Part shown: piece by piece, positions 16,833 to 26,972 of the stretch
Layout of the letters: every line of letters begins with the position of its first letter
Numbering within the stretch: the stretch's first letter is position 1
From: Ruminococcus sp.
Lineage (GTDB): Bacteria > Bacillota > Clostridia > Oscillospirales > Ruminococcaceae
Length of the DNA: 64,000 bases
Direction: 5' to 3'
Assembly (NCBI GenBank): GCA_016288815.1
Contig: JAEELF010000009.1
Coordinates: forward strand, 1 to 64,000
Position numbers and translations under genes: made by a program
The notes under the pieces: generated by a model
Seen by the model: only the letters and a program-made list of their open reading frames with translations
Told to the model about the DNA's origin: nothing
Databases searched by the model: none

Positions 16833-18659
16833 TTAGGTGCATATCTTCACGCTGAAACGCTTCAGCCAGTAGTCGAGCTGTATGAAATACGCGATGGTCT
16901 GCGGCAGATTCATAAGCTGTCCGTACCACTGCACGCTGTCCGCGTGGCTCAGCAGACGCTCCAGCGCAGGCCGGCTCACAAGGTCGGTGAGCGGAGTGTC
17001 CCGCGAGAGGATATCACGCAGCTTCTCCGTCACTGCCGAAAGATACGCGGGGTCGTGGGTCTTCGGGTAGGGGCTCTTCTTGCGGCGGAGCACCTCCTCC
17101 GGCAGCCAGTCCTTCATCGCCTCGCGCAGCAAGCCCTTCTCCTGTCCGTCGTGGTCCTTGTACTCCCACGGGACGTTGTACAGGTACTCCGCGATGCGGT
17201 AGTCGCAGAACGGCACGCGCACCTCCAGCCCGCTGTACATCGACATCCTGTCCTTGCGGTCGAGGAGATTCTGCATGAACCAGTCAAAGTTGAGCTGCGT
17301 CATCTCGCGCATACGCTCCTCAAGGGGAGTGTCCGTGCTGAGGCGGTCGGCGGAATCGGCGGTCCGGCGGTACGCGGAATAGACGTAACCCTCTGCGTCG
17401 ATGTCGCCGGCATAGCGCTCGTGGAGGAAGGTGCTGCGGTAGGACGTGCTCTGCGCCCACGGGAAGCCGTCCGTCATGCGGATATCCTCGTCGCGGTACC
17501 ACGGATAGCCGCCGAATATCTCGTCCGAACACTCGCCCGACAGCGCCACCGTGCCGTGCTTTTTTATCTCGCGGCATAGCAGCAGCATGGAGGCGTCAAC
17601 GTCCGCCATTCCGGGAAGCCCGCGTGCTTCTACGGCTTCGTCCAGCGCTGCGACGAGTTCCGGTACCTCGACTACCGTCCAGTGGTGGTCGGAATCAAGA
17701 TACTCAACCATTTTCTGAATGTACTCGGGGTCACTGTTCGGCTGGAAATGTGACTTTCTGAAGTACTGCGCGTTGTTGAGGTAGTCCACCGAGAACGTCG
17801 GCAGGCGCTTCCCGGACTTTTTCAGCTCCGCTGCCGCGACCGACGATATCAGGCTCGAATCCAGTCCGCCCGACAGGAATGTACACACCGGGACGTCCGA
17901 AATGAGCTGGCGGCGTATCGAGTCGAGGAGCAGCTCCCGGACGTTCTCCGCCGTTTCCCCGAAGCTCTCGTGCAGCTCGTATGCTCGCAGCCGCCAGTAC
18001 TCATGGAGCGAAAGTCCATCCTGCGTGAAGAAGCCGCACTCCCCCGCCCTGACCTCGCTTATCCCGCGCAGCACTCCGCAGCCGGGCGTCCTTCCGGGCG
18101 CGATGAGCAACAGCTCCGCCGCACCGGTGAGGTCAAGCTCGGGGGTGATGTCGGAGTGCGCGAGCAGCGCGGGTATCTCCGAGGCGAATATCAGTTTGTC
18201 TCCGCGGAGTGCGTAGAACAGAGGTTTGACGCCTATTCGGTCGCGTGCGAGGAAAACTCTCCGCTCCGACTCGTCCCAGACCGCGAACGCGAATATCCCG
18301 TTGAAGCGCTCCACGCATTTCTCTCCCCAGCGCATATAGCTGCGAAGCACGACCTCCGTGTCCGAGCGTGTCGTGAAGATGTCCTCGCCCAGCTCGCGGC
18401 GAAGCTCCGGGGCGTTGTAGAGCTCGCCGTTGTACACGATCGTGTACTGCCTGCCGTCCTCCGCGCAGGTCATGGGCTGACGTCCGCCGGAGATGTCGAT
18501 GACGGCGAGGCGCGTGTGGACGAGTGCTGCCTCCTGCGTAAGAACTATCCCGCGCTGGTCAGGTCCGCGGCGAAGCAGCGCCCGCTGCATTTCCTGACAG
18601 TTTTTCATTTCCTCCCGCATATCCTCGCGGAAGCTTATCACACCTGCGATCCCGCACAT
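16833..18659 (-). CDS. asnB: Asparagine synthase (glutamine-hydrolysing)
   Basis: The 608-residue enzyme transfers glutamine amide nitrogen to aspartate with ATP. The start at 18659 gives MCGIAG, leaving Cys2 as the N-terminal nucleophile of the class II glutaminase domain (about 1-200; RLAVIDISGG, VYNGELYN). The synthase domain (about 235-600) contains the pyrophosphate loop FLSGGLDSSLISS near residue 260 and ALSGECSDEIFGGYPWY. A longer open frame to 18692 is rejected because the catalytic Cys must follow Met1. Family length is usually 520-640 residues. It stands alone; a role in amino acid supply is inferred. Confidence 0.94.
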   Translation of the reverse strand: MCGIAGVISFREDMREEMKNCQEMQRALLRRGPDQRGIVLTQEAALVHTRLAVIDISGGRQPMTCAEDGRQYTIVYNGELYNAPELRRELGEDIFTTRSDTEVVLRSYMRWGEKCVERFNGIFAFAVWDESERRVFLARDRIGVKPLFYALRGDKLIFASEIPALLAHSDITPELDLTGAAELLLIAPGRTPGCGVLRGISEVRAGECGFFTQDGLSLHEYWRLRAYELHESFGETAENVRELLLDSIRRQLISDVPVCTFLSGGLDSSLISSVAAAELKKSGKRLPTFSVDYLNNAQYFRKSHFQPNSDPEYIQKMVEYLDSDHHWTVVEVPELVAALDEAVEARGLPGMADVDASMLLLCREIKKHGTVALSGECSDEIFGGYPWYRDEDIRMTDGFPWAQSTSYRSTFLHERYAGDIDAEGYVYSAYRRTADSADRLSTDTPLEERMREMTQLNFDWFMQNLLDRKDRMSMYSGLEVRVPFCDYRIAEYLYNVPWEYKDHDGQEKGLLREAMKDWLPEEVLRRKKSPYPKTHDPAYLSAVTEKLRDILSRDTPLTDLVSRPALERLLSHADSVQWYGQLMNLPQTIAYFIQLDYWLKRFSVKICT

Positions 18660-18782
18660 AATTCCCTCCAGCCGCTTTCCGGCATACGGCACGCCGTACT
18701 CTGGGACTATTATATGTCGGCGGAGGAAAAATGTTGCAAAAAAAACGAAGGAAGAGGAGACCCATTCCGGCGGGAGCGCGGC

Positions 18783-18813
18783 AAAAAAACCGAGCCTGTG
18801 TCTTCAGGCTCGG
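18783..18813 (-). terminator. Terminator of the flavin reductase-like gene
   Basis: CCGAGCCTG-AAGACA-CAGGCTCGG read on the minus strand, followed by seven T. It ends the transcript that includes the gene at 18863-19372. Confidence 0.85.
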
Positions 18814-18862
18814 TAATCCACTTTTTCGCTAAGAATAGCTTCACTCTCGCTCTGCTTTTGTA

Positions 18863-19372
18863 TCATTCCCTGACGTACACGCCGACTATCTCGGAGATGT
18901 ACGCCCTGTGGTAGGGGTCGCTTCCGAAGAACTGCTGCGGGATACCGTCGTCAGTAAGGAAACTCTCCTCCTTGAGGTCATAGCTGTACAGCTTGCGGCA
19001 GACGAGCACCAGCTCCGCCTGCTCGAAGGTCATGCAGCCGTCGAGTTCCGCGGGGATAAGTCCCGTTTCAGCGGGCTTGTCGCAGTCGCGTCCGGAGTGC
19101 GAGCCGCAGAACGACAGTGCGCTGCGCTGCTCGCTGCCGAAGAACGACGCGGTAAAGAACTCGCTGTCCTCGATGAATTTGTATGTATGCCTGTTCGGGC
19201 GGATATAGCAGGTGAATACGTTCCTGTTCCACAGTACGCCAGCCTGTCCCCACGAAACCGTCATGGTGTTGAAGCTGTCAGGCGTTCCCGCTGTGACGAG
19301 CGCCCAGTCCTTGCCGATCTTCTTGAACGGATCGAAGCCGAGCCCGCTCAGTTCTGTTTTTCTGAAAGCCAT
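18863..19372 (-). CDS. Flavin reductase-like FMN-binding protein (flavoredoxin family)
   Basis: The 169-residue cytoplasmic protein matches the flavin reductase/flavoredoxin fold: WALVTAGTPDSFNTMTVSWGQAGVLWNRNVFTCYIR-type content at about residues 23-58 is the FMN-binding core, followed by FFTASFF and a C-terminal region ending in ISEIVGVYV. Such proteins reduce or bind FMN and often act in electron transfer; the partner is unknown. The gene lies 41 bp downstream of spo0A on the same strand with no terminator between, so it may be read through from spo0A. Confidence 0.82.
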   Translation of the reverse strand: MAFRKTELSGLGFDPFKKIGKDWALVTAGTPDSFNTMTVSWGQAGVLWNRNVFTCYIRPNRHTYKFIEDSEFFTASFFGSEQRSALSFCGSHSGRDCDKPAETGLIPAELDGCMTFEQAELVLVCRKLYSYDLKEESFLTDDGIPQQFFGSDPYHRAYISEIVGVYVRE

Positions 19373-19413
19373 AAAAACATTCCCTTCTTATCGCCCGTTG
19401 ACCCTCCCGCGGA

Positions 19414-20172
19414 CTACTTCGCGCTCTTCAGAGCCGATTTGTAGCGCAGGCGCAGCTTGTCGGTTATCAGCGCGATGAACTCGGAATTCGTGGGCTTGCC
19501 CTTGCCGGTATCGACGGTGTAGCCGAAAAACGAATTCAGAGTATCGACGTTGCCCCTGTCCCATGCTATCTCTATCGCGTGACGGATAGCACGCTCCACC
19601 CTCGACGAGGTCGTGTCGTAGATGCCGGCGACCGTCGGATAGAGGAGCTTCGTTACGCTGTCGAGGAGAGTCTTGTCCTCGACAGAATAGAGGATAGCCG
19701 TGCGCAGGTAGTGGTATCCCTTGATGTGCGCGGGTACTCCGAGCTGATGTATTATGTCAGTCACAACGACCTCCATGTCGTCGCTGAGGCTGCTTGCCCT
19801 GTCTCCGAGGGCTGAGGTTATCGCGCTGAACAGGTCATCAGCGTCGCAGGGCTTGAGCAGGAACCGCGAGGCTCCGTTGTCCATGACCTGCCGCTCGATG
19901 AATTCATTGTCGTATGCGGACGTCACGATGAACACGGGGAACTTCACTCCCAGCTCACGCACCCTTTTCATGATCGTGACTACGTCGCCGTTCTGAGCCG
20001 TGATGTCGAGCACCGCCACATCCGGCGGGTCGTTGCGTATAGACTCGATTATGACTGCGCAGTCCTTGCGCCGGGTGTATGCGTACATACCCCTCTCGCG
20101 CAGCTTGTTTGCAAGGCTTACACCGGTCTCGGCAGAATCGTCGCCGATGAGAACTTTTACTTTACTATTCAT
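19414..20172 (-). CDS. spo0A: Stage 0 sporulation protein A
   Basis: Spo0A is the master response regulator of sporulation. The 252-residue protein has an N-terminal receiver with the acidic pair DD near residue 9-10, phosphoacceptor aspartate in VAVLDI near residue 54 and the lysine in LLKP near 105. The C-terminal Spo0A domain (about 140-250) carries the recognition region [34 protein letters not shown]. The start at 20172 gives [12 protein letters not shown] and has GGAGGG upstream. It ends in TAG, which shows that TAG is a real stop here. In most clostridia spoIVB sits next to spo0A; here spoIVB is 6.8 kb away, with a glycoside hydrolase operon between. Confidence 0.95.
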   Translation of the reverse strand: MNSKVKVLIGDDSAETGVSLANKLRERGMYAYTRRKDCAVIIESIRNDPPDVAVLDITAQNGDVVTIMKRVRELGVKFPVFIVTSAYDNEFIERQVMDNGASRFLLKPCDADDLFSAITSALGDRASSLSDDMEVVVTDIIHQLGVPAHIKGYHYLRTAILYSVEDKTLLDSVTKLLYPTVAGIYDTTSSRVERAIRHAIEIAWDRGNVDTLNSFFGYTVDTGKGKPTNSEFIALITDKLRLRYKSALKSAK

Positions 20173-20363
20173 TTCATTTGACCCTCCTGTTTTGTTCTGC
20201 ATATACAGTTTAACACAGGGGAGCCGCTGCGCGCAACGGAGGAAAACAGGTTATATTCTGTTTTTTGCGCGGGAAATGGATAATGCTGTTGCCGACCGGT
20301 GCTGCTGTAAAACCGCGGCGATTCCGCACGAAAAATGCATTTTCCGCGAACCGCCGCGAATGG

Positions 20364-21677
20364 CTATCTGCTGCGGTGCAGCTTGGTGAGGGCGCCGTCC
20401 GCGAGGCTGCGTACCTTCGAGCCCGGCGGGAACAGCTTGTCGGCTACTCTGTAAAGACCGCCCTTCCGCGCCTTTTTGTAGTATACCGGTGCTATTTCGG
20501 GTTCTGATGTCGCCTTTGCCCAGCTTTCATAGACTTCTGCGGAAAGATAGGGCTTAAGGAGCTCTCTGTCCGCGGGGGAGCTGTGCTTTTCGAGGAATAT
20601 CAGCGGGAGCTGACAATCGCGCGAGCCGTATTTCCCGAGGTGATCCCCGAAATGCAGCGCCAGTGCGTCACGAAACGCCCCGCGTCCTGCACGGCAGTCC
20701 GGACACTCCTCCAGTGCCGCGATGAGAGCACTTTGCAGCTCGTTCTCATGGGCGAAGTCTTCGCACATACTAAGTCCGCCGAGCACTATGAAGCCCAGCA
20801 TGAACGCGCTCCCGCAGAAGTCGCTGTGGACAGTCTTGCCCTGCGGAATGTCGAAGCAGTACATCGAATACAGTCCGAAAAGGCTGTGCAGCGGGAGGTA
20901 CTGCGGGTCGTCTGTGTCGAGGAGGTGCTTCGCCTCAACGAAGCCTCGCAGACGTCCGGAGCGCACCATCAGCGGCAGCACCGGCGCGAGCATGAGCGCC
21001 TTCTGTCCCTTGAGAATGGGGTATTCCACGTCCTCAGCGACGTTCGGTCCGATGTGCAGGAGCTTCCCTGCGGGGACGTCCGCCTTCAGTATCGCGGCGT
21101 CTATCGCGGAGCGGCTGTCGGTGTCCGCGATGTTCAGCTCGGACGGCATTATCAGCTCGTCATAGTCCGCATAGCCGCAGCTTTTCAGCACGTTCTCGAC
21201 TGTGCTGCGCGGGTATATCGTGTCCGCGATGATGATGATCTTTTTGCCGTGAGCTTTAGCTTCACGGAACATTTCGAGTCCCGTCTGACGCGGCGAGGAA
21301 TAGTACTCCACGAGCTCGCACTCGCGCTGCTGGAGCTTTTCACGCGCCGTCAGGCTGAGCTTTCCAGCCTTCTGGAGCCTGTCGTATACCAGCCCGAGCG
21401 TTATCGGGCGCTTCTTGCCGTACTTTACCTCAACATAATCCTGTGCTATCACGCGCATTTCGGTGAACGTGCGTCTGCCGGCGTAGAGGTCGCTGAGCTC
21501 GCTCTCGAGCTGCATGAATATGTCGGTGAAGCCGGAGAACGGCGTGAGCACAAGGACGTCGTGCAGCTTGAAGCTGACTGCCTTTATGCTGCCGCTTCGC
21601 ATCTGCGCGAGCAGCTTTCCGCGCAGCTCCTCCTGCTCGGCCGAGACCGGTATCACGGGCTTTTTTTCGTCACTCAT
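20364..21677 (-). CDS. HAD-superfamily-like protein (COG5610 type) with degenerate catalytic motifs
   Basis: The 437-residue protein has the layout of the HAD hydrolases found with bacterial glycosyltransferases. An N-terminal strand AVSFKLHDVLV (about 34-44) takes the place of the usual SFDxFDTL. Motif II occurs as IIIIADTIYP, and motif IV as LLHIGPNVAEDV instead of HIGDNxxSDV. The nucleophile aspartate is replaced by lysine and a motif IV aspartate by proline, so it is unlikely to be a working phosphatase. The C-terminal half (about 235-437) is of unknown type, with HSDFCGSAFMLGFIVLG. Its start overlaps the end of the GH26 gene by 8 bp, so it is the last gene of the GH95-GH26 operon. A binding role is possible but unproven. 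Confidence 0.7.
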   Translation of the reverse strand: MSDEKKPVIPVSAEQEELRGKLLAQMRSGSIKAVSFKLHDVLVLTPFSGFTDIFMQLESELSDLYAGRRTFTEMRVIAQDYVEVKYGKKRPITLGLVYDRLQKAGKLSLTAREKLQQRECELVEYYSSPRQTGLEMFREAKAHGKKIIIIADTIYPRSTVENVLKSCGYADYDELIMPSELNIADTDSRSAIDAAILKADVPAGKLLHIGPNVAEDVEYPILKGQKALMLAPVLPLMVRSGRLRGFVEAKHLLDTDDPQYLPLHSLFGLYSMYCFDIPQGKTVHSDFCGSAFMLGFIVLGGLSMCEDFAHENELQSALIAALEECPDCRAGRGAFRDALALHFGDHLGKYGSRDCQLPLIFLEKHSSPADRELLKPYLSAEVYESWAKATSEPEIAPVYYKKARKGGLYRVADKLFPPGSKVRSLADGALTKLHRSR

Positions 21678-23379
21678 CTGATCCCTCCTCTGTCCCGCTC
21701 TCAGCGGACGCTTCCTCCTGAGCGGCAGCGGTCTCAGGCTCCGAAGCAGGCTCTACCGCGGGACTCACTGACCCGCCGTTTCTGAGCGTAATGTACTCGT
21801 CGAGCGTGAGCGCTCCGCTGGAATTGTATGCGCGTATAAGCTCCTCGCGGGAGGTGTATTTCTCAGATATCTCGCCGTCTGCGCCGACGATGTGGTCGCC
21901 GTACCACACGCCGAAGAACGACCAGACAGCGTTGTCCCTGAACACTGCGTCGACGTCGGGGACGCTGCTGCACTCGCTTATCGCGATGAGCTTGTCCGTA
22001 CCTATGTATTTCTGTGCTGCCGCGAACTGCTCGTACCTGCTGCCGAATTCCTTTTCGGGGTCGAGGTAGAGGTCGTAGGAAGCGATGTCGTACATCGAGC
22101 TGTCAACGATGAAGGTGTCGCTCTGACCGTTCCACAGCCAGATGAGGTTGTCCAGCCCGAAGTACTCCGTGTAGCGCGTGTACATCAGTTCCCACAGCCA
22201 GCGGTATGCCGCGCTGCCGGACGCGCCCCACCAGTACCATCCGCCGGAAGCCTCGTGGAGAGGTCTCCACAGCACGGGCACTCCGCGGTTTTTCAGCGTC
22301 GTGAGCTGACCTGCCATGTTATCGAGGTCGAGCATGAGCCCGTAGCATTCCTCTGTTATCTTTCCCTCACCGTAAAGTCCGCGGATCTCCTCCTGCGAGA
22401 GCATGGAGAGGTCGATGGCTGTGACTGCCTTAGCCAGCGAAAATCCGGTCTCTGCGGCGTATACGGACGGCTCGCCGCTCGGTGCGCGCCACTGCCACAT
22501 GAGTCCCACTATGCCGCCGCTGTGATACCACTCGGAGCAGGCGTCGAGGTCCTTGAAGTTGCCGTCGTAGGACTTGCCTGCGTTGTCGAGCACCGCGAAG
22601 CGTATCACCGGATACTTGCCCGTCGCCTTGTATATCGCGTCGAGCTCCGCGCCGGTGCTGTCCGAGACGTACTGCCCTGTGATGACGTATTTTCCGTAGT
22701 TCCCGGCAAGGAAGTCCATCAGTTCTGTCGCAGCCTGTCCTGCGTTCTCATTGGACAGCCCGCCCTGCGCGTCGTAGCTTATCTCGCTCAGCGAGGTGTT
22801 GTTCTCGACCTTGAGATAGTCCACGCAGAGATCACCCTCGGGGATGAGCCCGATGTCCGAGACGCCGCGCACGAGGAACACGCCGTACAGCGTTATCCTG
22901 TGGAATTCGCCGTCGTCGGGCGTGGTGAAGGTGTATATCGTCCTGCCGTTCAGGCGCACGCTGCAATCAACGGCGCTCTCCGAGGAGATGATGAACGAGA
23001 GGTCGTAATGCTGGGTGCTCGGGGCTTCTGCGCTGAAGCTCAGATAGCGGGAGCCGTCGCTGCTGAAGCCTGTGACGTAGCCGTCGCCGCTGAAATTCCC
23101 GCCCTCGGACGCGATAGACAGTCCCCCAAACGACGCCGCGCTCTCTGCCTCATAGACGTCGCCTGCCTCGGTGTACTCTATCTGCGGGTAGGTCACAGGG
23201 ATATCCGGGAAGGATTCCGCCTGTATTTCGGTAGTTTCAGGGATCTCGGCGTCCGTGGGGATCTCCTCGATGATAACGCTCCCCATGGCTGAGCCCTGTC
23301 CCTTATCAGAACTGCACCCTGCACAGCCTGCCCCGAGGAGCACCGCCGCGCAGAGCGTTGTCAGCTTTCGTAGTTCCAT
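21670..23379 (-). CDS. Lipoprotein with CBM35-like domain and GH26 catalytic domain (probable beta-mannanase)
   Basis: The 569-residue protein has a lipoprotein signal peptide with cysteine near residue 19-22 (LLGAGCAGC), so it is expected on the cell surface. Residues about 70-200 look like a CBM35-type carbohydrate-binding domain (YEAESAASFGG, HRITLYGVFLVRGVSDIGLI, VDYLKVEN). Residues about 215-510 are GH26, whose members cut beta-1,4-mannan or related glycans. The acid/base glutamate is in RPLHEASGGWYWWG and the nucleophile in LIAISECSSVPD. A Glu/Ser/Ala-rich tail follows. There is no dockerin, so it is not part of the cellulosome. The gene lies 10 bp after GH95 and overlaps the HAD-like gene. 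The start is supported by GGAGG. The exact substrate is inferred. Confidence 0.88.
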   Translation of the reverse strand: MELRKLTTLCAAVLLGAGCAGCSSDKGQGSAMGSVIIEEIPTDAEIPETTEIQAESFPDIPVTYPQIEYTEAGDVYEAESAASFGGLSIASEGGNFSGDGYVTGFSSDGSRYLSFSAEAPSTQHYDLSFIISSESAVDCSVRLNGRTIYTFTTPDDGEFHRITLYGVFLVRGVSDIGLIPEGDLCVDYLKVENNTSLSEISYDAQGGLSNENAGQAATELMDFLAGNYGKYVITGQYVSDSTGAELDAIYKATGKYPVIRFAVLDNAGKSYDGNFKDLDACSEWYHSGGIVGLMWQWRAPSGEPSVYAAETGFSLAKAVTAIDLSMLSQEEIRGLYGEGKITEECYGLMLDLDNMAGQLTTLKNRGVPVLWRPLHEASGGWYWWGASGSAAYRWLWELMYTRYTEYFGLDNLIWLWNGQSDTFIVDSSMYDIASYDLYLDPEKEFGSRYEQFAAAQKYIGTDKLIAISECSSVPDVDAVFRDNAVWSFFGVWYGDHIVGADGEISEKYTSREELIRAYNSSGALTLDEYITLRNGGSVSPAVEPASEPETAAAQEEASAESGTEEGSDE

Positions 23380-23389
23380 ACGTCCTCCG

Positions 23390-25708
23390 TTACGGCTTTA
23401 CTGTGTATACCGAGCCCTGAACGGTGCTGAAGATTATCACGCCGTCCTCGATACGCGAGCCCACTGTCTCGCCGTCGCAGATTATGCTCGCTACGCAGTT
23501 CGCGCGGAGCCTGCATTCGCCGCCGCAGTCGGAGGTTATCCTTGCAGTGCTCAGCTTGCCGTCCTTCCATTCGATGTCGATGCCGAAGCCGCCCTTCGCA
23601 CGCAGTCCGCGCACACTTCCGGTGCTCCACTCGTCCGGGAGCGCGGGGAGGAGCGTTATCTCGCCGCAGCAGCTCTGGAGCAGAGCCTCCGCGATAGCCG
23701 CTGTTCCGCCGAAATTTCCGTCTATCTGGAATGGCGGGTGCGAATCGAGCATATTCGGGCAGGTCGAGTGCGCGAGGAGTTTCTTGAGGTTCTCGTAGAC
23801 CATTCTGCCGTCGTAGAGCCTTGCCCACATATTCGATATCCATGCGCAGCTCCAGCCGGTGTGTCCGCCGCCGTGTATGAGCCTGCGGACGAGGGTGGCT
23901 CTTGCGGCGTCTGCGAGCTTGGGCGTCTTGACGGGGCTGATGAGGTCAGCCGGGTGAAGTGCAAAAAGCTGCGAAACATGGCGGTGTCCTATCTCGACCT
24001 CGTCGTAGTCCACTGCCCACTCCTTGATCTGACCGTACTTGCCGATCTCCGGCTGCGGGAGCTTTTCGAGGAGAGCGCTCAGCTCTGCGGCGAAGTCGGC
24101 GTCCCTGCCGAGTATATCAGCCGCCCTGATGACGTCCCTGAACAGCACGGTGATTATCTGCGAATCCATAGAGGGTCCCATGCAGAGGCAGCCCTTTACG
24201 CCGTTCTCGGTAAGGTAGGTGTTCTCCGGGGAGACAGACGGACAGGTAACGAGCCTGCCCTCGCTGTCCTCGATGAGGAAGCGGGTGAAGAACTCCGCTG
24301 CTTCCTTTAATATATGGTATTTGTCGGCGAGGAAAGCCTCGTCGAGGGTGTATTCGTAGTGCTCGAAGATGTGCAGTGCGAGCCATGCGCCGCCGGTCAC
24401 CCAGATAGTCGCGGGAACCCATTCGTCCTGCGGGGCTGTATCGCCCCAGATGTCGGTGTTGTGGTGGCAGACGAAGCCCTTGTCTATGCCGTACATCTCC
24501 TTCGCGGTGATGCGTCCGTTCTCGCAGACCCTTTCAAGCAGGTCGAACAGCGGGAGGTGACACTCAGGCAGACCGCAGCTCTCTGCGCACCAGTAGTTCA
24601 TCTCGGTGTTGATGTTGACCGTGAAGCGGCTGCCCCATGCGGGCCACATCTCCTCGTTCCATATGCCCTGAAGATTTGCGGGCTGAGTTCCGGGGCGGCT
24701 GCACGAAATGAGGAGGTAGCGTCCGTAGTTGAAGTAGAGCTCGAGGAGCTTGTTGTCGTGGATAAGGCGCACGCACTCCTTGTTGTCGAGCTCGTCGCCC
24801 TTGAGGCGGTCGATACGCTCGTCTGTGGTCATGGAATCGAGGTCTGCGCCGCTGTTGTCCTCGAGGTTCAGCTCGACACGCTCGAAGAGCTCCCTGTAGT
24901 CGCAGACGTGGCGGTACATGAGCTCGTCGTACTGGCACTGCATAGCCATTTCGGCGTCCACCTGCGCGGACTCGACGTAATTCTCGCTGTAGAAGCTCGT
25001 GCGGACGGAAAGGACGAGCGTTACGGAATCGGCGTTCTTTGCTGAAATCTTGTTGCCGACCGTGCGCAGCTCACCGCCCTCAGCGGTCGCGCCGAGGCAG
25101 GCTGCGAAGAAAATGCCGTCGCGGCTGCCGGTCCCGCCGGTATAGAGTATCATGTTCTTCCCGCAGGGACGGTCGTCGTCGAAATAGTCCTGTCTGCCGC
25201 CGATGTCGCAGGTAAGCGAAATACTCCCCGATGTATCGGAGGAAACGTGTATCACCATTACGTCATCCGGCGCGGAAACGAAGACCTCGCGGGTGTAGTT
25301 AACGCCCTCGCAGCTGAAGGTCACTCCCGAAACGGCGCTGGCGAGGTCGAGCGTGCGGACGAGGTCGCGGACCTTGCCCGGAAGCTCCATGTTTATATGA
25401 AGGTCGCCGAGAGGCATATAATGGCGGCTGTCGGGACCTACTCCCTGCATTTTCCGGAATGCCACGCGCTCAGCCTCGGGGATATTTCCCTCCTTGATAA
25501 GTGCGCGCACCTCCGCGAGTCCCTCCTGTGCGTCGGGGTTTACTCTGTGGCGCGGACCGCCGGACCATATGGAATCCTCGTTCAGCCTGATGAGCTCCTC
25601 GGGAGCCCCGCCGTATATCATGCCGCCGATCCTGCCGTTCCCGACGGGAAGGGCGTGTTCAAAGTCATCGGCAGCGCCGTTGTATCTGAGTAAGGTTTCA
25701 GTAGCCAT
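23390..25708 (-). CDS. GH95 glycoside hydrolase (alpha-L-fucosidase/alpha-L-galactosidase family)
   Basis: The 772-residue cytoplasmic enzyme (no signal peptide) has the GH95 signature at its start: [16 protein letters not shown] and [11 protein letters not shown] (about residues 18-50). The (alpha/alpha)6 barrel core follows with [24 protein letters not shown] (about 355-378) and [14 protein letters not shown] (about 425-438), which contain the catalytic asparagine and acidic residues of the family. GH95 enzymes release alpha-1,2-fucose or alpha-galactose of the L series from oligosaccharides, such as those of xyloglucan or pectin. Being intracellular, it would act on imported fragments. It is the first gene of the operon GH95-GH26-HAD, with ribosome binding site GGAGATAA. 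Confidence 0.92.
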   Translation of the reverse strand: MATETLLRYNGAADDFEHALPVGNGRIGGMIYGGAPEELIRLNEDSIWSGGPRHRVNPDAQEGLAEVRALIKEGNIPEAERVAFRKMQGVGPDSRHYMPLGDLHINMELPGKVRDLVRTLDLASAVSGVTFSCEGVNYTREVFVSAPDDVMVIHVSSDTSGSISLTCDIGGRQDYFDDDRPCGKNMILYTGGTGSRDGIFFAACLGATAEGGELRTVGNKISAKNADSVTLVLSVRTSFYSENYVESAQVDAEMAMQCQYDELMYRHVCDYRELFERVELNLEDNSGADLDSMTTDERIDRLKGDELDNKECVRLIHDNKLLELYFNYGRYLLISCSRPGTQPANLQGIWNEEMWPAWGSRFTVNINTEMNYWCAESCGLPECHLPLFDLLERVCENGRITAKEMYGIDKGFVCHHNTDIWGDTAPQDEWVPATIWVTGGAWLALHIFEHYEYTLDEAFLADKYHILKEAAEFFTRFLIEDSEGRLVTCPSVSPENTYLTENGVKGCLCMGPSMDSQIITVLFRDVIRAADILGRDADFAAELSALLEKLPQPEIGKYGQIKEWAVDYDEVEIGHRHVSQLFALHPADLISPVKTPKLADAARATLVRRLIHGGGHTGWSCAWISNMWARLYDGRMVYENLKKLLAHSTCPNMLDSHPPFQIDGNFGGTAAIAEALLQSCCGEITLLPALPDEWSTGSVRGLRAKGGFGIDIEWKDGKLSTARITSDCGGECRLRANCVASIICDGETVGSRIEDGVIIFSTVQGSVYTVKP

Positions 25709-26013
25709 ATATTATCTCCAATCGCGGGTTTTCGGGTGTATAATATAGTATTATAACATAGTGTGATAGAAAAAGCAACGCACAGGGAGTTAATTTCGTG
25801 TTAAATAACGCAGAAAACGCTCTGTAGGGGCGCCCTTCGGTTTAGTTTCGCTTCGCCTTAAAAGCTGAAAGCGAAGCGACCAAAGGCGCTGCCTCTGGAC
25901 TCCGCCAAAGGGATAATAATCCCTTTGGAATCCCATTGTTTGGGTTTGCCGGCAGATATCCAGCAAATCGCGGTATAATGCGCAAAAAAGCTCCCCTTAC
26001 GGGGAGCCTTTTC
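25709..26013. repeat. 305-bp intergenic stretch with a palindromic repeat element
   Basis: No gene was found. The GH95 promoter should lie near 25740-25780 (AT-rich). From 25826 (GTAGGGGCGCCC) to 25938 there is a GC-rich element that ends with CCAAAGGG-ATAATAA-TCCCTTTGG and AATCCCATTG (25905-25938). It shares TCTGGACTCCGCC with the element at 29731-29743. A terminator at 25984-26013 belongs to the small gene that follows. Confidence 0.7.
25984..26013 (-). terminator. Terminator of the small lysine-rich gene
   Basis: Read on the minus strand: AAGGCTCCCC-GTAA-GGGGAGCTT followed by a T run, directly behind the stop codon. Confidence 0.85.
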
Positions 26014-26214
26014 TCACTTCTTGATCTTGTCAACGACGTCGCCGATCTTGTCCTTTACCTTATCAGTATCGACCTTCTTGGCTACCTTGGAGACAGCGCT
26101 CTTGATCTTCTCATCGGGGAGATCCTTGCCTGTTGCGTTCTCAACAGCCTTTATGGGGTTCTTGGTAAGATCCTTGTCCTTGATGATCTTTTCTGCGGTT
26201 CCTTTGATATCCAT
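26014..26214 (-). CDS. Small lysine- and aspartate-rich protein of 66 residues, unknown
   Basis: The protein MDIKGTAEKIIKDKDLT.. has no membrane segment and is rich in Lys and Asp. Two related helical stretches are visible: IKAVENATGKDLPDEKI and VDTDKVKDKIGDVVDKI. The ORF is small but has a good ribosome binding site (GAAAGAGGG), its own terminator and unusual composition, which support a real gene. It resembles in style the small CsbD-like or antitoxin-like soluble proteins, but no family is claimed. Confidence 0.7.
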   Translation of the reverse strand: MDIKGTAEKIIKDKDLTKNPIKAVENATGKDLPDEKIKSAVSKVAKKVDTDKVKDKIGDVVDKIKK

Positions 26215-26333
26215 GCTGGAATACCCTCTTTCGTTAATATTGTAACTCTATTATATCACACCGCGCAGAAAAATGCAATACGCCCGCGGAAAGATTTTCC
26301 GCTTCCGACATTTTTCCCCTGCGGGCTGTGGTA

Positions 26334-26861
26334 TCATACTATCGGAGGAGCGGGCGCGTTCTTTTTCTCCTCGCGGCGGCGTCTGCGCTCACGGCGCTCC
26401 TCGGCGGCTTCATAGGAGAATATCTGCACCGCCGCGATGACCAACGTCAGTCCCGCCGGCAAGATAACTGGCAGCAGGCGGCGCTTGTACATTCCGCTTA
26501 TCGGCTCCATTGTGTATTTGTCGCTCCAGCCCGCGAGGTCGGCGTGGCGTGCTATCCTGTACAGCATGACCATGCAGAGCGTCAGACCTATGAGCGAAAA
26601 TGTGAGCGAAAGGACGTTGGGGAGCGTCTTCCTGAACAGGCACAGCAGCGCTCCCGCTGTGAGAAGTCCCGCGGAAACAAGGAACAGCACTCCTGTCCGC
26701 TCTATCTCTGCGCCGTAGGACGCGCGGTTATGTATGAGCCCGGCTCCCGCGAGCGAGGTCATGAACAGTGACCATACCGCCGTCATCACGAGCAGCACTG
26801 CCTTTGCTGCGGTCATCAGCGGGGAGCGTTTCCGGGGCGTTTTTTTGTTAGTTTTTGGCAT
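26334..26861 (-). CDS. Membrane protein of 175 residues with four predicted helices, unknown
   Basis: A strongly basic start (KTNKKTPRKRS) is followed by four hydrophobic segments at about residues 17-40, 55-75, 80-103 and 128-150. The tail is an unusual run of charged residues (ERRERRRRREEKK), then APAPP. The topology puts both ends inside. It is divergent to spoIVB and probably has a promoter in the 111-bp gap. No family was recognised and no function is proposed. Confidence 0.72.
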   Translation of the reverse strand: MPKTNKKTPRKRSPLMTAAKAVLLVMTAVWSLFMTSLAGAGLIHNRASYGAEIERTGVLFLVSAGLLTAGALLCLFRKTLPNVLSLTFSLIGLTLCMVMLYRIARHADLAGWSDKYTMEPISGMYKRRLLPVILPAGLTLVIAAVQIFSYEAAEERRERRRRREEKKNAPAPPIV

Positions 26862-26972
26862 AGCGTCTCCTTATCTTGTAAAATCTGCGGATATTTTTCA
26901 GTCATATCACAGCTGCGCCGGACATATAATACTATCGTTCTCGCTTTTGAGAACGATCGAAAGGAAGTCAGA

